Positions 37,001 through 49,075 of a stretch of 64,000 nt of DNA are shown piece after piece. The DNA comes from Glandiceps talaboti (taxonomy: Eukaryota > Hemichordata > Enteropneusta > Spengelidae), in contig NC_135567.1 of the NCBI RefSeq assembly GCF_964340395.1, forward strand, positions 5,629,899 through 5,693,898, in the 5' to 3' direction. The notes under the pieces were generated by a model. That model was given only the letters and a program-made list of their open reading frames with translations. It made no database searches and was not told the DNA's origin. The translations under genes and the position numbers were made by a program. How positions within the stretch are numbered: position 1 is the first letter of the stretch; each line of letters starts with the position of its first letter.

Positions 37001-39900
37001 TATCCCACAATTCATTTGGTGATTGGATCAAATAAGACGATACAGGAAGCAAAAAGCAAATGTATACCAGTGAAAAAACCCAAATCATGAATTTCACGGT
37101 GACTATCACAACCATTCCCTTTTTCACTACCAATTTTGAATACTTAGGACTACAACCAAAGTAACTATCGCTTGTACTGATAGCTTGACATGTCTACAAA
37201 TTAAAATGGACGACCAGGGGTCAAAGGTCATACAGTTCCAGTATTGACTACAAAATTATTATCTGAAGTCATGACTATGTACCACCAGACGTAATGGTGG
37301 TACAACCAAGTTACAACTAATTTTAGATATCTTGACCTGTCCACTATCTTCAACTAAAGTTGTAGGGTTATAGGTCAAATATTAACAAAATGGCGACTGT
37401 CCAAAGAAAGCATACATTCACTCATATAGGTGGTTTTTAGTGAACAATTCCTTTATTTTGGGCGGATCCCATCTCACAACCCCTGAAGCTAGGACCAAAG
37501 TGAAATTGTTTTTGGAAACCTTGACATGTCTACTATTAACAATGAACGTCATTTAGTGAAATTCCAATTCTTAAACAAATGGGATTTTTTTAAAATAAGC
37601 ATGTTTTTACCCTATGGCAATATTCGTACTTGTAGAATTTTGGGTTTGCAAAATATACCCTAACTTTAGAAGGGCACTCATGGTAGTGTATCTTGACATA
37701 ATTTGAGATCAGGTCAGGTATTTCAAAGTTCACGACCAAATATTTCCTATCACACTACACGTATAGTAGGTGACAGTATAGGCCAAAGATTTGATCCCAA
37801 AATGTTAACTAATATTGCCATGTTGGGTCATGTGAGGGTCATGAAGTCAAAGTTCATTAAGTGATAGGCCAAAGGTACCAATTTGGTTTCAAAGGTCAGA
37901 GGTCAAAATTGGATGGCACATATCTTTGCATAGGTATATGCCATTGACACAATGCAAAGGTCAAAGGTCACATCAAGGTCATGAACCTGTAACCTGAAAC
38001 TCATGGTAGTGTATTTTAACATCACTCGCGGTCAGGTCAGGTATGTCAAAATTCACAGCCACATTGGTGAATTATATATGCCTAAGATTTGACCCCAAAA
38101 TGTTAACTATATGGCCATGTTGGGTCATGTAGGGATCTTGAGGTCAAAGTTCATTAAATGCTGGGTCACAGTACCAATTTGGGTTCAGAGGTCATAGTTA
38201 GATGGTACATACATATGCATAGGTATATGCCATTGACACAACACAAAGTACAAATCAAGGTCATGACGTCGACCCTATAGGGCACTCATGGTAGTGTATC
38301 AAGACATCATTTGAGGTCAGGTCAGGTATGTCAAAGTTCATGACCACATATGTCCTATCACACTACATATAGTAGATGACAGTATAGGCCAAAGATTTGA
38401 CCTCAAAATGTTAACTAATGTGGCCATGTTGGGTCATATAGGGGTCATGAGGTCAAAGGTCATAAAGTGCTGGGTCAAATGTATCTAACCCTAACCCTAA
38501 CATAAGTTCAACTGAGTGATGCCAATTTGCTATGTAAAGTTGTCAAATTGACTATTACATGGTTTTCTATGGGGGTCAAAGGTCATCCATGTATGCATTC
38601 TTTTGGAATTTTATGTAATTTTTTGTGTTTGGTTACTCATATAACATATATCTAAATGTAAGAGAAGTTGCAAGAATGTAGGTCTACCAGAATTATGATT
38701 TTAGAATTTAGCTGCAAAATTTAAATGTTTAACATGTATTTTTACATAGGAAACTATGAATAATTTTTAAAATGAGGAAAATCATAAAATATCATGCACT
38801 TTTTTATATTTTATTACTTATATGGGGTGACATGACTCACTCTAAAAGTTTAATGTTCAAATATTTTTAGGAAATATGTTTTCTGGGGATTAAAATTGGA
38901 AAAATTACATATACATTGTTGTCTATGGGAACCTATTAATGCTCACCATTACAATGTATTTATTTTTTAATTAGATGGATATAATTCAAGTGAAGGTGAT
39001 ATTCTAATAGAGCACATAATGTTGTACTTAGATATCTTGTTCTTTTATGTTCAAGTACTCTACAGTTTTTTTTAGGAATTTATTTAATTATTTGTATTTG
39101 ACGCATTTACCCCTATGCTTAACACATGATTATGGGGGTAGGGGTAACACATCATACAGTATTAAGCTTCCCAATTGAGAACCCCTGGGACTAGAGTAAA
39201 ACTTTGACCTGTTTCAGATACCTCTAATCCTCCTCTATCGCACATTGAACTGCATTTGGTGATAATACGATACAGGAACCAAAAAGCAAATGTATACCAG
39301 TGAAAAAATCCCAAATCATGAATTTCACGGTGACTATCACAACCATTCCCTTTTTCACTACCAATTTTGAATACTTAGGACTACAACCAAAGTAACTATC
39401 GCTTGTACTGATAGCTTGACATGTCTACAAATTAAGATGGACGACCAGGGTCAAAGGTCATACAGTTCCAGTACGAACTACAAAATTATTATCTGAAGTC
39501 ATGAGTATGTACCACAAGACGTAATGGTGGTACAACCAAGTTACAACTAATTTTAGATACCTTGACCTGTCCACTATCTACAACTAAAGTTGTAGGGTCA
39601 TAGGTCAAATATTAACAACATGGCGACTGTCCAAAGAAAGCATACATTCACTCATATAGGTGGTTTTTAGTGAACAATTCCCTTATTTTGGGCGGATCCC
39701 ATCTCACAACCCCTGAAGCTAGGACCAAAGTGAAATTGTTTCTGGATACCTTGACATGTCCACTATTACCAATGAACGCCATTTAGCGAATTTTCTAATC
39801 TTAAAGAAATTGGAATGTTTTAAAAGTAACCAATGTCATGAGCCTATGGCAAGATTCGTACTTGTAGAATTTTCGGGTCATGTAATATACCCTAAATTTA

Positions 39901-41150
39901 TCATGCTGTAGAATATCTAGTTTTATGAGTTTTAGAATTTATTAACTATAGCCAGAAAGAGCGTTTAATGATTGATATTTGTGGTGAGTTTTGTTAGATT
40001 TGAAGCATTTAATGATCCTAACCCTAGCACGTACATTAAGTATACAGTGACATGCATATCAAAATGGGTCCAGAAATTTTCTTTTTTATGACATACATTA
40101 GCTCTGAAGAGAGAAACCCTCAGACTACAACAAAAGTGAAACTCATTTTGGATAGATCTTGATGTCCGCTATAGCATATTACCAACCCATAGGTCATAGG
40201 TCAAATATTATGGATAATGGAAGGTTCCAAACAAAAGTGCATTTTTGGACCCATTTTTACGCTTTTCGTGTTTTTGACCATCAAACCTAATGTTTGTCAG
40301 TTCGTACAAAGAAAAGTAGAGTGATTTGAAACATTTTACAATTTTTGCTAGAAGGCGTATTTATCCCTTAATACTTGCTGCAAAAATCTGCTCTCTTGAG
40401 CTATTTTTTCTTTGTTAACCCTAGCACCCCTAGCAAGGGTACCCCCCAACCATGAAAAACTGTAGAAATACCACCCTAATTTCAAATTGGTGTAAAAAGA
40501 CTAAATGTATATTTTTTTTCTTCAAACAACTTTTTGTAGCTTTAGAATGCCCTAATGTGTAACGTCTATGAGTTTGAACACTAACCCTCTACATCTTCAT
40601 GTACAACCTTACCCTCTCAAAAGGGGGTCCAGAAATGAATTTCGAATATTTTTTTTCATGCATAATATATGTTGTTAACCTCCTCAAGACCTTTAACAAA
40701 ATGATACCTCATTTGTCAAAATCGAACCACGGGAAGTATCCTATAACCAACTTTTCAAATTTTGAAAACCGGAAAGAATCCAAGGCATGAGGAGGTCTAG
40801 TGTATTATGTACCCTCACTGTATTTTGGGGGATAAAAGATTTTTTTTTTTACCTTTTTGGTGGGGGTTGGAGTTCGGACCTAGAGAGTTCAAATCCTCTT
40901 GGGTATTGTGTTCTAATGCAATGAGGGTTTCTGGGAAATGACCTTAAGAAAGGTCACTTTTTGTAATTGGTTAATGTTGTACGCCAAACAGTATTCATGG
41001 GTTAGGGTTAAAACGGTTATCCATACCTGAAAGAGCATCAACAGTTATGTATTCTTGCATAAAAAAGGACAAAAAAACAATCATCATAAATATGAGGTCA
41101 TGACCTGTGTAAAGGTCACGTACATCATTGACCATATGTCCATAGTTAGG
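39901..41150. other. Intergenic, no gene seen
   Basis: Array-flanking DNA with scattered CTAACCCTAGC words. The small ORF at 40599-40790 has no recognisable content. Confidence 0.5.
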
Positions 41151-41298
41151 GGCAGGGTTAGGGTTAGGGTTAGGGTTGGGGGTAGGGTTGGGGTTAGGGT
41201 TAGGGTTTGGGTTACGGTTGGGGTTGGAGTTAGGATTAGCATAGGGGTTAGGGTTGGAGGTTAGGTTTAGGGTTAGGGTTAAGGTTAGGGTTAGGGTA
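41150..41298 (+). repeat. Degenerate TTAGGG/GGGTTGG tract
   Basis: GGGTTA and GGGTTGG words for about 150 bp, ending directly at the LTR retrotransposon boundary. Confidence 0.85.
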
Positions 41299-41300
41299 TG

Positions 41301-41884
41301 TGTAACGAAGTTTGGTAAAAGGCCGTGTATAGTTGCCTTCAACTTCACTTGTTAACTCTTAGATCGAATTACCAAATTCTCAGCACAACACACTCACTAG
41401 ATATACAGGCAAGCACGCAGAACTTCTTGAGAAGGAGTTGTGAACTTTATTTAGAGCCAAGACAGCTCTCACCTCAAACCAGTCACAAAACTGAAGTCAC
41501 AAACTAAAAAACCCATTCTTATAGCATTCCCATCCAATAATAACACTACTTGGCTACAAAGGATCACATGCTCTAAAATTGAATTATGATTGGTCATTAC
41601 TTTTGGGAGAGTTACTAAACATAAGAAAGCTACCCTGGATACAAGGATTGTTTATCCAGGTGTAAAGGATTATCTCTTGTTGAATAGGTGTGAAAATTAA
41701 TATCAAGACTTTCTTTTGATCTCAGAGTTACTTTGTTTTCACAAGGTCAGTGTTCCAGGTGAAAGGATTATACTGAATTCCTTCATTAAAGGTCAAAATG
41801 ATAGTCACTGACAATGGTCATCGCCCTTTAACTAGAGGTCAAACTGATAACTCAACAATCGTCATTTCTTTTAACTCTATGACA
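41301..41884 (-). repeat. 3' LTR
   Basis: Plus strand begins TGTAACGAAG and ends CTCTATGACA. Similar throughout to 47187-47776, with several small indels, so the insertion is not recent. Confidence 0.9.
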
Positions 41885-41900
41885 CCTCCCTATTTTCCCT
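41885..41900 (-). other. Polypurine tract
   Basis: Minus strand AGGGAAAATAGGGAGG lies immediately before the TGTCATAG start of the 3' LTR. Confidence 0.75.
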
Positions 41901-42326
41901 AGAAAAGCTGTGCTTTTCAAAGAAAAAATGCTCACAAGCAATTCCAGTCGTAGTATGTAAAATAACAAGTAGTGCTCTAGGGTAAATAACCCAAATTCTT
42001 TTGAAAGTGTTCTGAAATATCAGTCAGTTCATGTCCGTAGCAAGTACATCCTGAAACCAGAATTGTAGCTCGTTGTTTAAACATGTTGTTCAACTGAAGG
42101 TGATGATCAAGTGTCCATTTCATCAACAATTGTAAGGTCATAGTCTTTAACTCTGAAACAACAAGAGCTTGATGTCCGAGGCATTAGTCTGATGAACATA
42201 TAATTAGTGGGATAGCAGGTGAATCACAATGCAGTATGACAACAAATTTGACGTGTGTGTACAATATTAAGCAACTACAATATATGTACTCTAAAAAAAT
42301 CAAAAAAAATCACACACACACACACA

Positions 42327-42375
<49 letters not shown>

Positions 42376-42485
42376 CTAATGCCTATATGCAATGTTATCT
42401 ACTTTCTTAAAAATTGTGGTCTCAACTAAATACTCTTATTACATAAGTATATCATGTCGAATTTAGAACTGAAGTAGTTCAGAAT
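41901..42485. other. 3' untranslated region of the retrotransposon
   Basis: No ORF. Contains the CA microsatellite at 42310-42372. Confidence 0.6.
42310..42372 (+). repeat. (CA)n microsatellite
   Basis: About 30 CA units with one TA interruption. Confidence 0.95.
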
Positions 42486-43055
42486 TTACAATCTTGACAA
42501 AGCGTCAGCATTCTGATTATTGGCTCCAGGTCTATGTTTAATTTGAAACGTATATAGTTGTAACTCTAATGACCACCTAAGCAGGCGATTATTGGTAGAT
42601 TTGACTCTCTCCAACCATTGTAATGGCTGATGGTCAGTCAGGATGGTGAACTGTGTACCATAGAGGTACACATGTAGCTTCTTAAGTGCCCATACTATGG
42701 CAAGACATTCTTTTTCTACAATTGGATAAACTTCTTCTCTGGGTAGAAGTTTTCTACTTAAATACATGACTGGGTGCTCTTCCCCTGATTCACCAATTTG
42801 GCTCAGGACTGCACCAATGCCCCTATTGGACGCATCTGTTTGAAGAATAAATTCCCTGTTGAAATCAGGGCTTGTCAGAACAGGTTCAGTCATCAACAAC
42901 TCTTTCAAGATGTTGAATGCACTTTCGCATTTCTCATTCCAAACTACACATTTTGGATTTACTTTCTTTGTCAAGCCTGTCAAAGGACTTGCTACACTAG
43001 AAAAGTTAGGAATGAATTTTCTGTAATATCCAGCCAAACCAAGGAAGCAAATCAA
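42486..43055 (-). pseudogene. pol: Retrotransposon RT C-terminus (connection) and RNase H
   Basis: The product starts within the RT thumb/connection (FLGLAGYYRKFIPNFS) and continues into a gypsy-type RNase H. The acidic residues are visible in TDASNRGIGAVLS, EKECLAIVWAL, LTDHQPLQWL and NADALSRL at the end, so the RNase H itself looks complete. It is one frame away from the upstream RT segment; the homologous KKDVR-SFLGLAGYY junction is split by a frameshift at about 43055. The apparent start codon is therefore not a true start. It ends about 600 bp before the 3' LTR. Confidence 0.85.
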
Positions 43056-43765
43056 CGTACATCTTTCTTTGTGATAGGTCTTGGAAAGTTGTTGATAGCC
43101 GCGACCTTTTCTGGGTCTGCTTCTACTTTCCCATTACCAACAATGTGACTAAAAAGTTTGGCCTTTGACATCCCAATAAAACACTTATCAGGCCTTAATG
43201 TTAGATAAGCATCTCGAACTTTGTCTAAAACAGCCCTAAGTTCTACAAGATGATCATCCCATGGTTTGCTGTGTATACTCATGTCATCAAAGTAAGCTTT
43301 TGCAAATGATTCACACCCTGTCAACAGTTTGTCCATAAGACGCATAAATGTTGCAGGTGCATTCTGCATTCCAAACGGCATTACTGCCCTAGGACTTTGT
43401 GAAGGTTGAACGATACCAGCTTCTATCATCTTATCTAGTTCCTGTTTAACAATGTCCTTAGTTGCAAGTGGTAGCCGATAGGGTTTCTGATAAATTGGAA
43501 TCTCACTATTGATTATTACTCTATGCTCAATCAAATCCGTTTTGCCAGGAACGTCTGAAAAGATATCCTGATACTCGACTAACAAATCCACTGCTTCCTG
43601 CCTTTGCTGTTCACTTAGATCACTACATATAGTAACTTGCTCCCAACCTTGAGTTTGAACTAACTGTGGTTTAAAGTTAATATCTCCTGCACAAACTACA
43701 TCCTCACTAGACTGAATTAGTTCAGTTAATAAGCATTCTTTGCGTTCAACCCATAACTTTAACAA
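43052..43765 (-). pseudogene. pol: Retrotransposon reverse transcriptase, internally deleted
   Basis: Residues 55-120 are the usual RT entry (YQDIFSDVPGKTDLIEHRV, YQKPYRLPLATKDIVKQEL, IVQPSQSP). The sequence then jumps from PSQSP (125) directly to VMPFGMQNAPATF (128 on), losing roughly 85 residues of fingers and palm, including the first catalytic aspartate block. The YFDD catalytic box is present at 158-161, followed by LRPDKCFIGMSKAKLFSHIV. It lies in a different frame from the integrase ORF upstream: RTFHVNLLKLW, just upstream of the first methionine, belongs to this frame. Integrase lies upstream of RT, the Gmr1 order. Confidence 0.85.
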
Positions 43766-46395
43766 ATTAACATGAAATGTGCGAAGTCTTTTACGCTTAC
43801 TTCATTTACTCTTCTTGTTACAGTGTATGGCCCTTGCCAACTAACTTCCAATTTACCACTACTTGTGGGTAAGAGGAGGAGGACTTTATCCCCTACATTA
43901 AATGAACGTTGTCGTGCAGCTTGATCATACCAAGTCTTTTGAATTTCCTGTGCCTCTACCAAATTATTATTTGCAAGTTCCATCATACTCTTCATACGGT
44001 CCCGCATTTCAACTATGTATGAAACAACAGAAGGAGATTCCCCCAATTCCCCAGTGTAAATCTCCTTAGCTATAGAAAGAGGGCCTCTAACTGGTCTCCC
44101 ATATAAAAGCTCAAAAGGTGAAAATCCTGTTGATTGCTGTGGTACTTCTCGATAAGCGAAAAGTAGATAAGGTATATACTGATCCCATGTTAAAGGTTCC
44201 TCCCTAGCATACTTTCGAAGCATCTGTCTAAGAGTGCCATTAAATCTCTCTACTAACCCATTACTCCCCTTTGAATAGGCCGTACATTTCAAATGAGATA
44301 TCTTCAATTCCTGACAAAGTTGTTTAGTTAAAATTGACATAAAGTTGGTACCCTGATCAGTGATTATTTCTTCTGGTATTTCTACCCTTGAAAATACTGT
44401 AATTAGCTGATCCACAATAGTTTTGGTTTCTTGATTCTTGATTGGAATGGCTTCAGGAAATCTAGTTGCATAGTCACAAATGACAAGCAAGTACCGATTT
44501 CCAGCCTTAGCGCGGGGTAAGGGACCCAATATGTCACATCCAATTCTCTTGAACGGAATATCAATAGTTGGTAAAGGTATCAAGGGAGCCCTATTAGCAA
44601 AACGGGAGCGAGCTGTCTTCTGACAATCGGGACAAGATTTACAATACTGACTTATATCTGAAAAGATACCCGGCCAGTTAAAATTCTGTAAGACCCTGTC
44701 CTTCGTCTTTTCAGTACCAAGGTGCCCAGCTAAGGGAATATCATGAGCCAATTCCAGAATAGCTAATCTACATGATTTAGGCACAACTATTTGTTCAAAA
44801 ATTTTGTCCTGTTTATAACGTGAACTCCATTTCCGGTATAACAATCCATTTCGTTTGAAGAAACATGACCTAGAACTGTCTATTTCATCACCTTCAACTA
44901 CTCTGTCTCGTATGCCAGAAAGGGTTCGATCTTCTTCTTGCAATTTGATCAATACCTTAGGATCTGTGGGCAGACCATTGACCTCACTTACATTACTATC
45001 ATGATTACCTAATGTTTCATCTCCAAGGCAGGCACTGCCATGGTTTGCAACATTAATATCATTATCCCTCACTGTACTATCAATGTTATTGTTTCTAGTC
45101 TCTTTGTTCTCCCCACTCACTGTATTATCAATGTAATCGCTACTAATCTCCTTACTCTTAATTCCTGAATTCCTAACATCAACAAGTTCTTCTTTTTCCT
45201 CCTGTTCCAATTTCTTTTGCTGCTTCCTAGTTACAATTAAAGCTTCTCCAAATTCATGCTTACTTTTATGTTTCATAACTGAGATTGAATTTTCCCAGGC
45301 CAGCCCGATCTCGTTTCCGAGCAGAACATCTTTATCCAAATTCTCATGAACTCCTGCATCAATATAGCCAGAGAAATAACTGCATTTCACATATACATGT
45401 ATACGGGCCACAGGCAAATCCTGACTACTGTAAACCCCATTGATTCGTACAATTCTCCCTGTATATGACTCAGGGGATACTAATCGTTTGCTAACTAGTG
45501 TATGTGAACATCCTGTGTCCCTTAAAATCAATGCCCTTCGCCCATCCACACTACCAATTGATTCATACATGTTTCCAGGAACTTTATCGTGATAGTCACG
45601 ACATCTGTAGGCTACTTTGGCAGGTGTATTATGGCAATCAGCTGCTTTGTGACCACATTTGTTACATTTATAACAGCTCCCATTAAATTTTGAGGCACTA
45701 TTTCGGACAACATTGGTGCCACCTGTTGATCTAACTCCCTGATCATGCTTACTGTTAGGATAGTTACTATCCTGTGATCTAGAAGGGTTATACTTAGAGT
45801 CAGATGATGGCCTTTTCCCCCCTCTATTAATTATATATTCATCTGCTAATTCTGTTACTGCCTTAATTGAATTAGACTGTCTGTCTTTGATCCACAAACA
45901 TAATTCTTTGGGTAAAACATTATATATTTGTTCCCTTATCACTAACTCAGCCAAATTATCTTTTGTCTGTACCTTCTCCATTTCCAACCACCTATCAAAT
46001 AGATTAGTTAACCTAGTACCCCATTCTGTATATGATTCTTGCTGCTTAGGATAAGAACTGCGAAATTTCATTCTGTAAATCTCCCCATTCAACTCATACC
46101 GTTTGAAAATTGCTTCTTTCAATTTTCGGTAATTTTTAAAATGCTCTTCAGGCAGTGCAATATAAGCCTCCCTTGCTTTACCTGTCAAAGAGGATGCTAG
46201 CCTTACCACCCAGGAACTTTCATCCCAATTACTCGTTTGAGCAATTTGCTCAAATGTACGTAAATAAACATCAATGTCGTCATTTGCTGTAAGTTGTGGA
46301 ACCTTAATACTGGTTTCCACCTGTGTATTGACATTAGAGCCACTGTTAGTCTGAGACCCTCGTTCAAATGCCCTCCTATCTCTTTCTAATGCCAT
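43759..46395 (-). pseudogene. gag-pol: Retrotransposon gag-protease-integrase polyprotein (878 codons)
   Basis: In order: gag capsid-like region (about 30-200; EHFKNYRKLKEAIFKRY); CCHC zinc knuckle C241, C244, H249, C254; retropepsin-like LRDTGCSHTLVS with its aspartate at 293; an acidic linker (about 390-480); integrase zinc-binding region with H551, H558, C588 and C591; catalytic core with D621, D680 and E716 (the last two spaced D-35-E); and a C-terminal region ending DKVLLLLPTSSGKLEVSWQGPYTV. No RT lies between protease and integrase. The frame is lost near 43795. The ATG at 46395 falls inside a 62-bp inverted copy of the LTR tip, so it is probably not the ancestral start. Confidence 0.9.
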
Positions 46396-46451
46396 AGAGT
46401 TAAAAGAAATATTGAGTTATCAGTTTGACCTCTAGTTAAAGTGCGATGACC
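46390..46451. repeat. Inverted 62-bp copy of the LTR tip inside gag
   Basis: The plus strand here equals the reverse complement of 47715-47776 (the end of the 5' LTR) with two mismatches. It contains both the stop codon of the first gag ORF and the start codon of the second. Confidence 0.85.
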
Positions 46452-46756
46452 ATTTTATCCATCTCTAATTTTTCTTTCTTTTCTATCTCTCTTCTTCGAA
46501 TCTCTAATTCAAGCATTTTCACTTCTTTTTCTTTTTCTAATTCAAGCATTTTCACTTCTTTTTCTTTTTCTAATTCAAGCTTTTTCAATTCTAACTGAAA
46601 ATACTGATCAGCACTTAATTGAGGCATGGTTTCACTAACTTCTAGATTAGGTAAAGTGTTGTCTACATTTCCATCCGTAGACAATGTCTCTACTGCATCA
46701 TCACTATTGGATTCTGTTACTTTACCACTTCTCAACACCATGTTGAGAACTATCAA
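46436..46756 (-). pseudogene. gag: Retrotransposon gag N-terminal segment (106 codons)
   Basis: The product begins with LRSGKVTESNSDD and becomes a charged coiled-coil with two exact copies of LELEKEKEVKM, then RRREIEKKEKLEMDK. The last codons (MVIAL and the stop) come from the inverted LTR-tip copy. Without it, the frame would plausibly continue into ALERDRRAFER of the downstream ORF. Coiled-coil N-termini are common in gag proteins. It starts about 430 bp after the primer binding site. Confidence 0.7.
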
Positions 46757-47168
46757 AATTAATTACAAGCAAACTTAACAATAACAACACAAAAAAAATA
46801 CACACGTCAAACTGTTATCAAACAACTTTGTGATCACTCACCACACCAAGTTCACTGTCGCGGTTTGCTTCTGTTGACTCCTGTGTCTTCCTCCCCTGCT
46901 GTCAGCCCGAAAAAAAACTGTGCCGATGACTCAATCTTCTGGATCACTGCCGATGATTCTTGGATTTCTTCTCTCCTGCCAAGAATTCCTATGTTTCTTC
47001 TCACCACTTCGTCTTCTGGGACCAGAACTACAATCTGACGACGATTCAGTATCCTCTGGTCTTTTCCGTCACCAATTTTACTTCCCTGTTCTGCTTTCCT
47101 TGTTGCCCAAAGTGCTGTTGCTTTTTCACCACTTCTGGTTAGATGACTTAGGTGTATATAGCTTGACG
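46757..47168. other. 5' leader of the retrotransposon
   Basis: Lies between primer binding site and gag. ORFs crossing into the LTR on both strands are not supported as genes. Confidence 0.55.
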
Positions 47169-47186
47169 ATCCCACCGCTGCCACCA
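47169..47186 (-). other. Primer binding site
   Basis: Minus strand TGGTGGCAGCGGTGGGAT directly follows the 5' LTR. TGG pairs with tRNA CCA. I do not assign the tRNA. Confidence 0.75.
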
Positions 47187-47776
47187 TGTAACGAAGTTTA
47201 GTATACGGCCGTGTATAGTTGCCTTCAACTTCACTTGTTAACTCTTTGATCAAATTACCAAAGTCTCAGCACAACACACTCACTAGATATACAGGCAAGC
47301 ACGCAGAACTTCTTGAGAAGGAGTTGTGAACTTTATTTAGAGCCAAGACAGCAACTTCAAACCAGTCACAAAACTGAAGTCACAAACTAAAAAACCCATT
47401 CTTATAGCATTCCCCATCCCATAATAACACTACTTCCATCCCATTGGCTACAAAGGATCACATGCTCTAAAATTGAATTATGATTGGTCATTATTTTTGG
47501 AAGAGTTACTAAACATAAGAAAGCTACCCTGGATACAAAGATTGTTTATCCAGGTGTAAAGATCTCTTGTATCTCTTGTTGAATAGGTGTGAAAATTAAT
47601 ATCAAGACTTTCTTTTGAACTCAGAGTTACTTTGTTTTCACAAGGTCAATGTTCCAGGTGAAAGGATTATACTGAATTCCTTCATTAAAGGTCAAAATGA
47701 TAGTCACTGACAATGGTCATCGCCCTTTAACTAGAGGTCAAACTGATAACTCAATATTTCTTTTAACTCTATGACA
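47187..47776 (-). repeat. 5' LTR
   Basis: Pairs with 41301-41884 and has TG...CA termini. It lacks an 8-bp segment (CAATCGTC) near the tip that the 3' LTR has. Confidence 0.9.
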
Positions 47777-48540
47777 GACATAGAGATCAAGTCACAGCCC
47801 CCCTTGATAGTCAAATACTTGTGCCCTCCCATTTGTATCCACACTCATTGTTCACAACCCTCCCCTATTTCTACCAAGTCATCCACCCCAACCGTAAATT
47901 CCGACTGTAGTCAACATATGAATGTATCTTATTTACATGACTGTAATATACTAGATTACTGTCTTAAAACGACTACTTCTTTACTTAACCAACTTCTCAC
48001 GTATGCAACAACACTTCACATAGACGTTAGGCCTAAAAAAATTGTGTGGTTCCAATTACGCTCAATTTTAGAATAGGTGGGGTAGGTATATTTTTTAATA
48101 TATTTTATTATATTTTACTTTTACATGTCTTGTTCAGGTAGTTCTGTTTCCATTGTTTTCCAAGTTGTCTCTGTTATTTGTTTCTTACCATCATATGTAC
48201 AGCCATTACAGATTGGAAGAATATTTTTATATTGTCTTTTTAAGGTGGTGTCAGTTTTCGCATCTACTATTTCTAGCGACTTTTTTTTTCCTCGAATATG
48301 TAAAACAAAAATTAGGTTCGCTTGTAAAACACAAGGTGGGGTCGGGTAACCGGAACCGCATATTGTTTACTAGGCCATACCAGATAACCTGTAAGCTGAA
48401 AAGCAACATTTTTACTACGTTCACTATCTACCGTTAGAGACAACGAAAGCGAAGCCACGTTTCACGGCTAGTATCCTGTGTGTTTTTCCATCCAATAGTA
48501 AAACACTCATTTTCGAGTACACAAATAACGATTCTAGGAA
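47777..48540. other. Retrotransposon flank, no recognised gene
   Basis: A plus-strand open frame runs from about 47777 to 48076 (ending ...KIVWFQLRSILE). It is unrecognised and may be a fragment of a mobile-element ORF. Confidence 0.4.
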
Positions 48541-48625
48541 AACTGCCACCCCCCCCCTACAACTGCCCCCGAAGGACAACTGACCCAGAAGGACAACTGC
48601 TCCCCCCCCCGGACTACTGCCCCTG
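48541..48625 (-). repeat. Inverted arm of the GGCAGTTGTCC minisatellite
   Basis: ACTGCCACCCCCCCCC, ACAACTGCCCCCGAAGGACA and CAACTGCTCCCCCC. It is the reverse orientation of the array at 49823-50090. Confidence 0.8.
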
Positions 48626-48639
48626 AACGAAAAAAGCTG

Positions 48640-49075
48640 CCGTAATTTGCATACATTATATTCACTACATTCACATGTTTTATTCTATTGTTATCTGTGA
48701 TAATTGTTATGTCATTCATAAAAGTTGGCATGATGATTTAACTTACTGCCGCAATTTGCATACATTATACTCACTACATTCACATGTTTTACTCTATTGT
48801 TATCTGTGATAATTGTTACGTCGTTCATGAAAGTGGGCATGATGATTTAACTTACTGCCGTAATTTGCATACATTATATTCACTACATTCACATGTTTTG
48901 TTCTATTGTTATCTGTGATAATTGTTATGTCATTCATAAAAGTTGGCATAATGATTTAACGTACCGCCGCAATTTGCATACATTATACTCACTACATTCA
49001 CATGTTTTGTTCTATTGTTATCTGTGATAATTGTTATGTCATTCATAAAAGTTGGCATGATGATTTAACTTACTA
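48640..49075 (+). repeat. 108-bp tandem repeat, four copies
   Basis: Unit runs from CTGCCGTAATTTGCATACAT through ACATTCACATGTTTT and TATCTGTGATAATTGTTATG to GGCATGATGATTTAACTTA. A further partial copy lies at 49698-49795, beyond the LINE fragment. Confidence 0.9.

Larger units (their letters stand above)
31070..39900 (+). repeat. Tandem array of a 2.24-kb unit, about four copies
   Basis: The marker CTTCCCAATTGAGAACCCCT occurs near 32450, 34690, 36932 and 39170, and the TAACCCTAAC marker at 34001, 36251 and 38485, giving periods of 2235-2250 bp. Each unit is densely packed with AGGTCA-type words (CAAAGGTCA, TCATGAGGTCA, CAGGTCAGGT). The two identical short reverse ORFs at 32443-32649 and 36927-37133 are products of the repetition. 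The first unit is incomplete and carries a SINE-like insertion. Confidence 0.9.
41301..47776 (-). mobile_element. Gmr1-like Ty3/gypsy LTR retrotransposon, defective
   Basis: Two LTRs of about 585-590 bp (41301-41884, 47187-47776) start TG and end CA. A primer binding site beginning TGGTGGCAG follows the 5' LTR, and a polypurine tract abuts the 3' LTR. Domain order on the minus strand is gag, zinc knuckle, protease, integrase, reverse transcriptase, RNase H. Integrase before RT in an otherwise gypsy-like element is the mark of Gmr1-type elements. The copy is dead: a gag stop, a frameshift between integrase and RT, an internal RT deletion, and a frameshift between RT and RNase H. I see no matching TSD (GTATG versus GACAT). 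Confidence 0.9.

Noticed and set aside
32443-37133. Conserved 68-aa ORF repeated at 32443 and 36927
   Set aside because: Identity follows the 2.24-kb tandem array, and the ORF is broken in the other units.
28976-41300. CRISPR-like or true telomere interpretation of the regular arrays
   Set aside because: Units are contiguous without spacers, and TTAGGG is interrupted and interstitial.
46852-47253. 133-aa reverse ORF over the LTR and primer binding site
   Set aside because: Spans noncoding control sequences of the retrotransposon; no gag homology.
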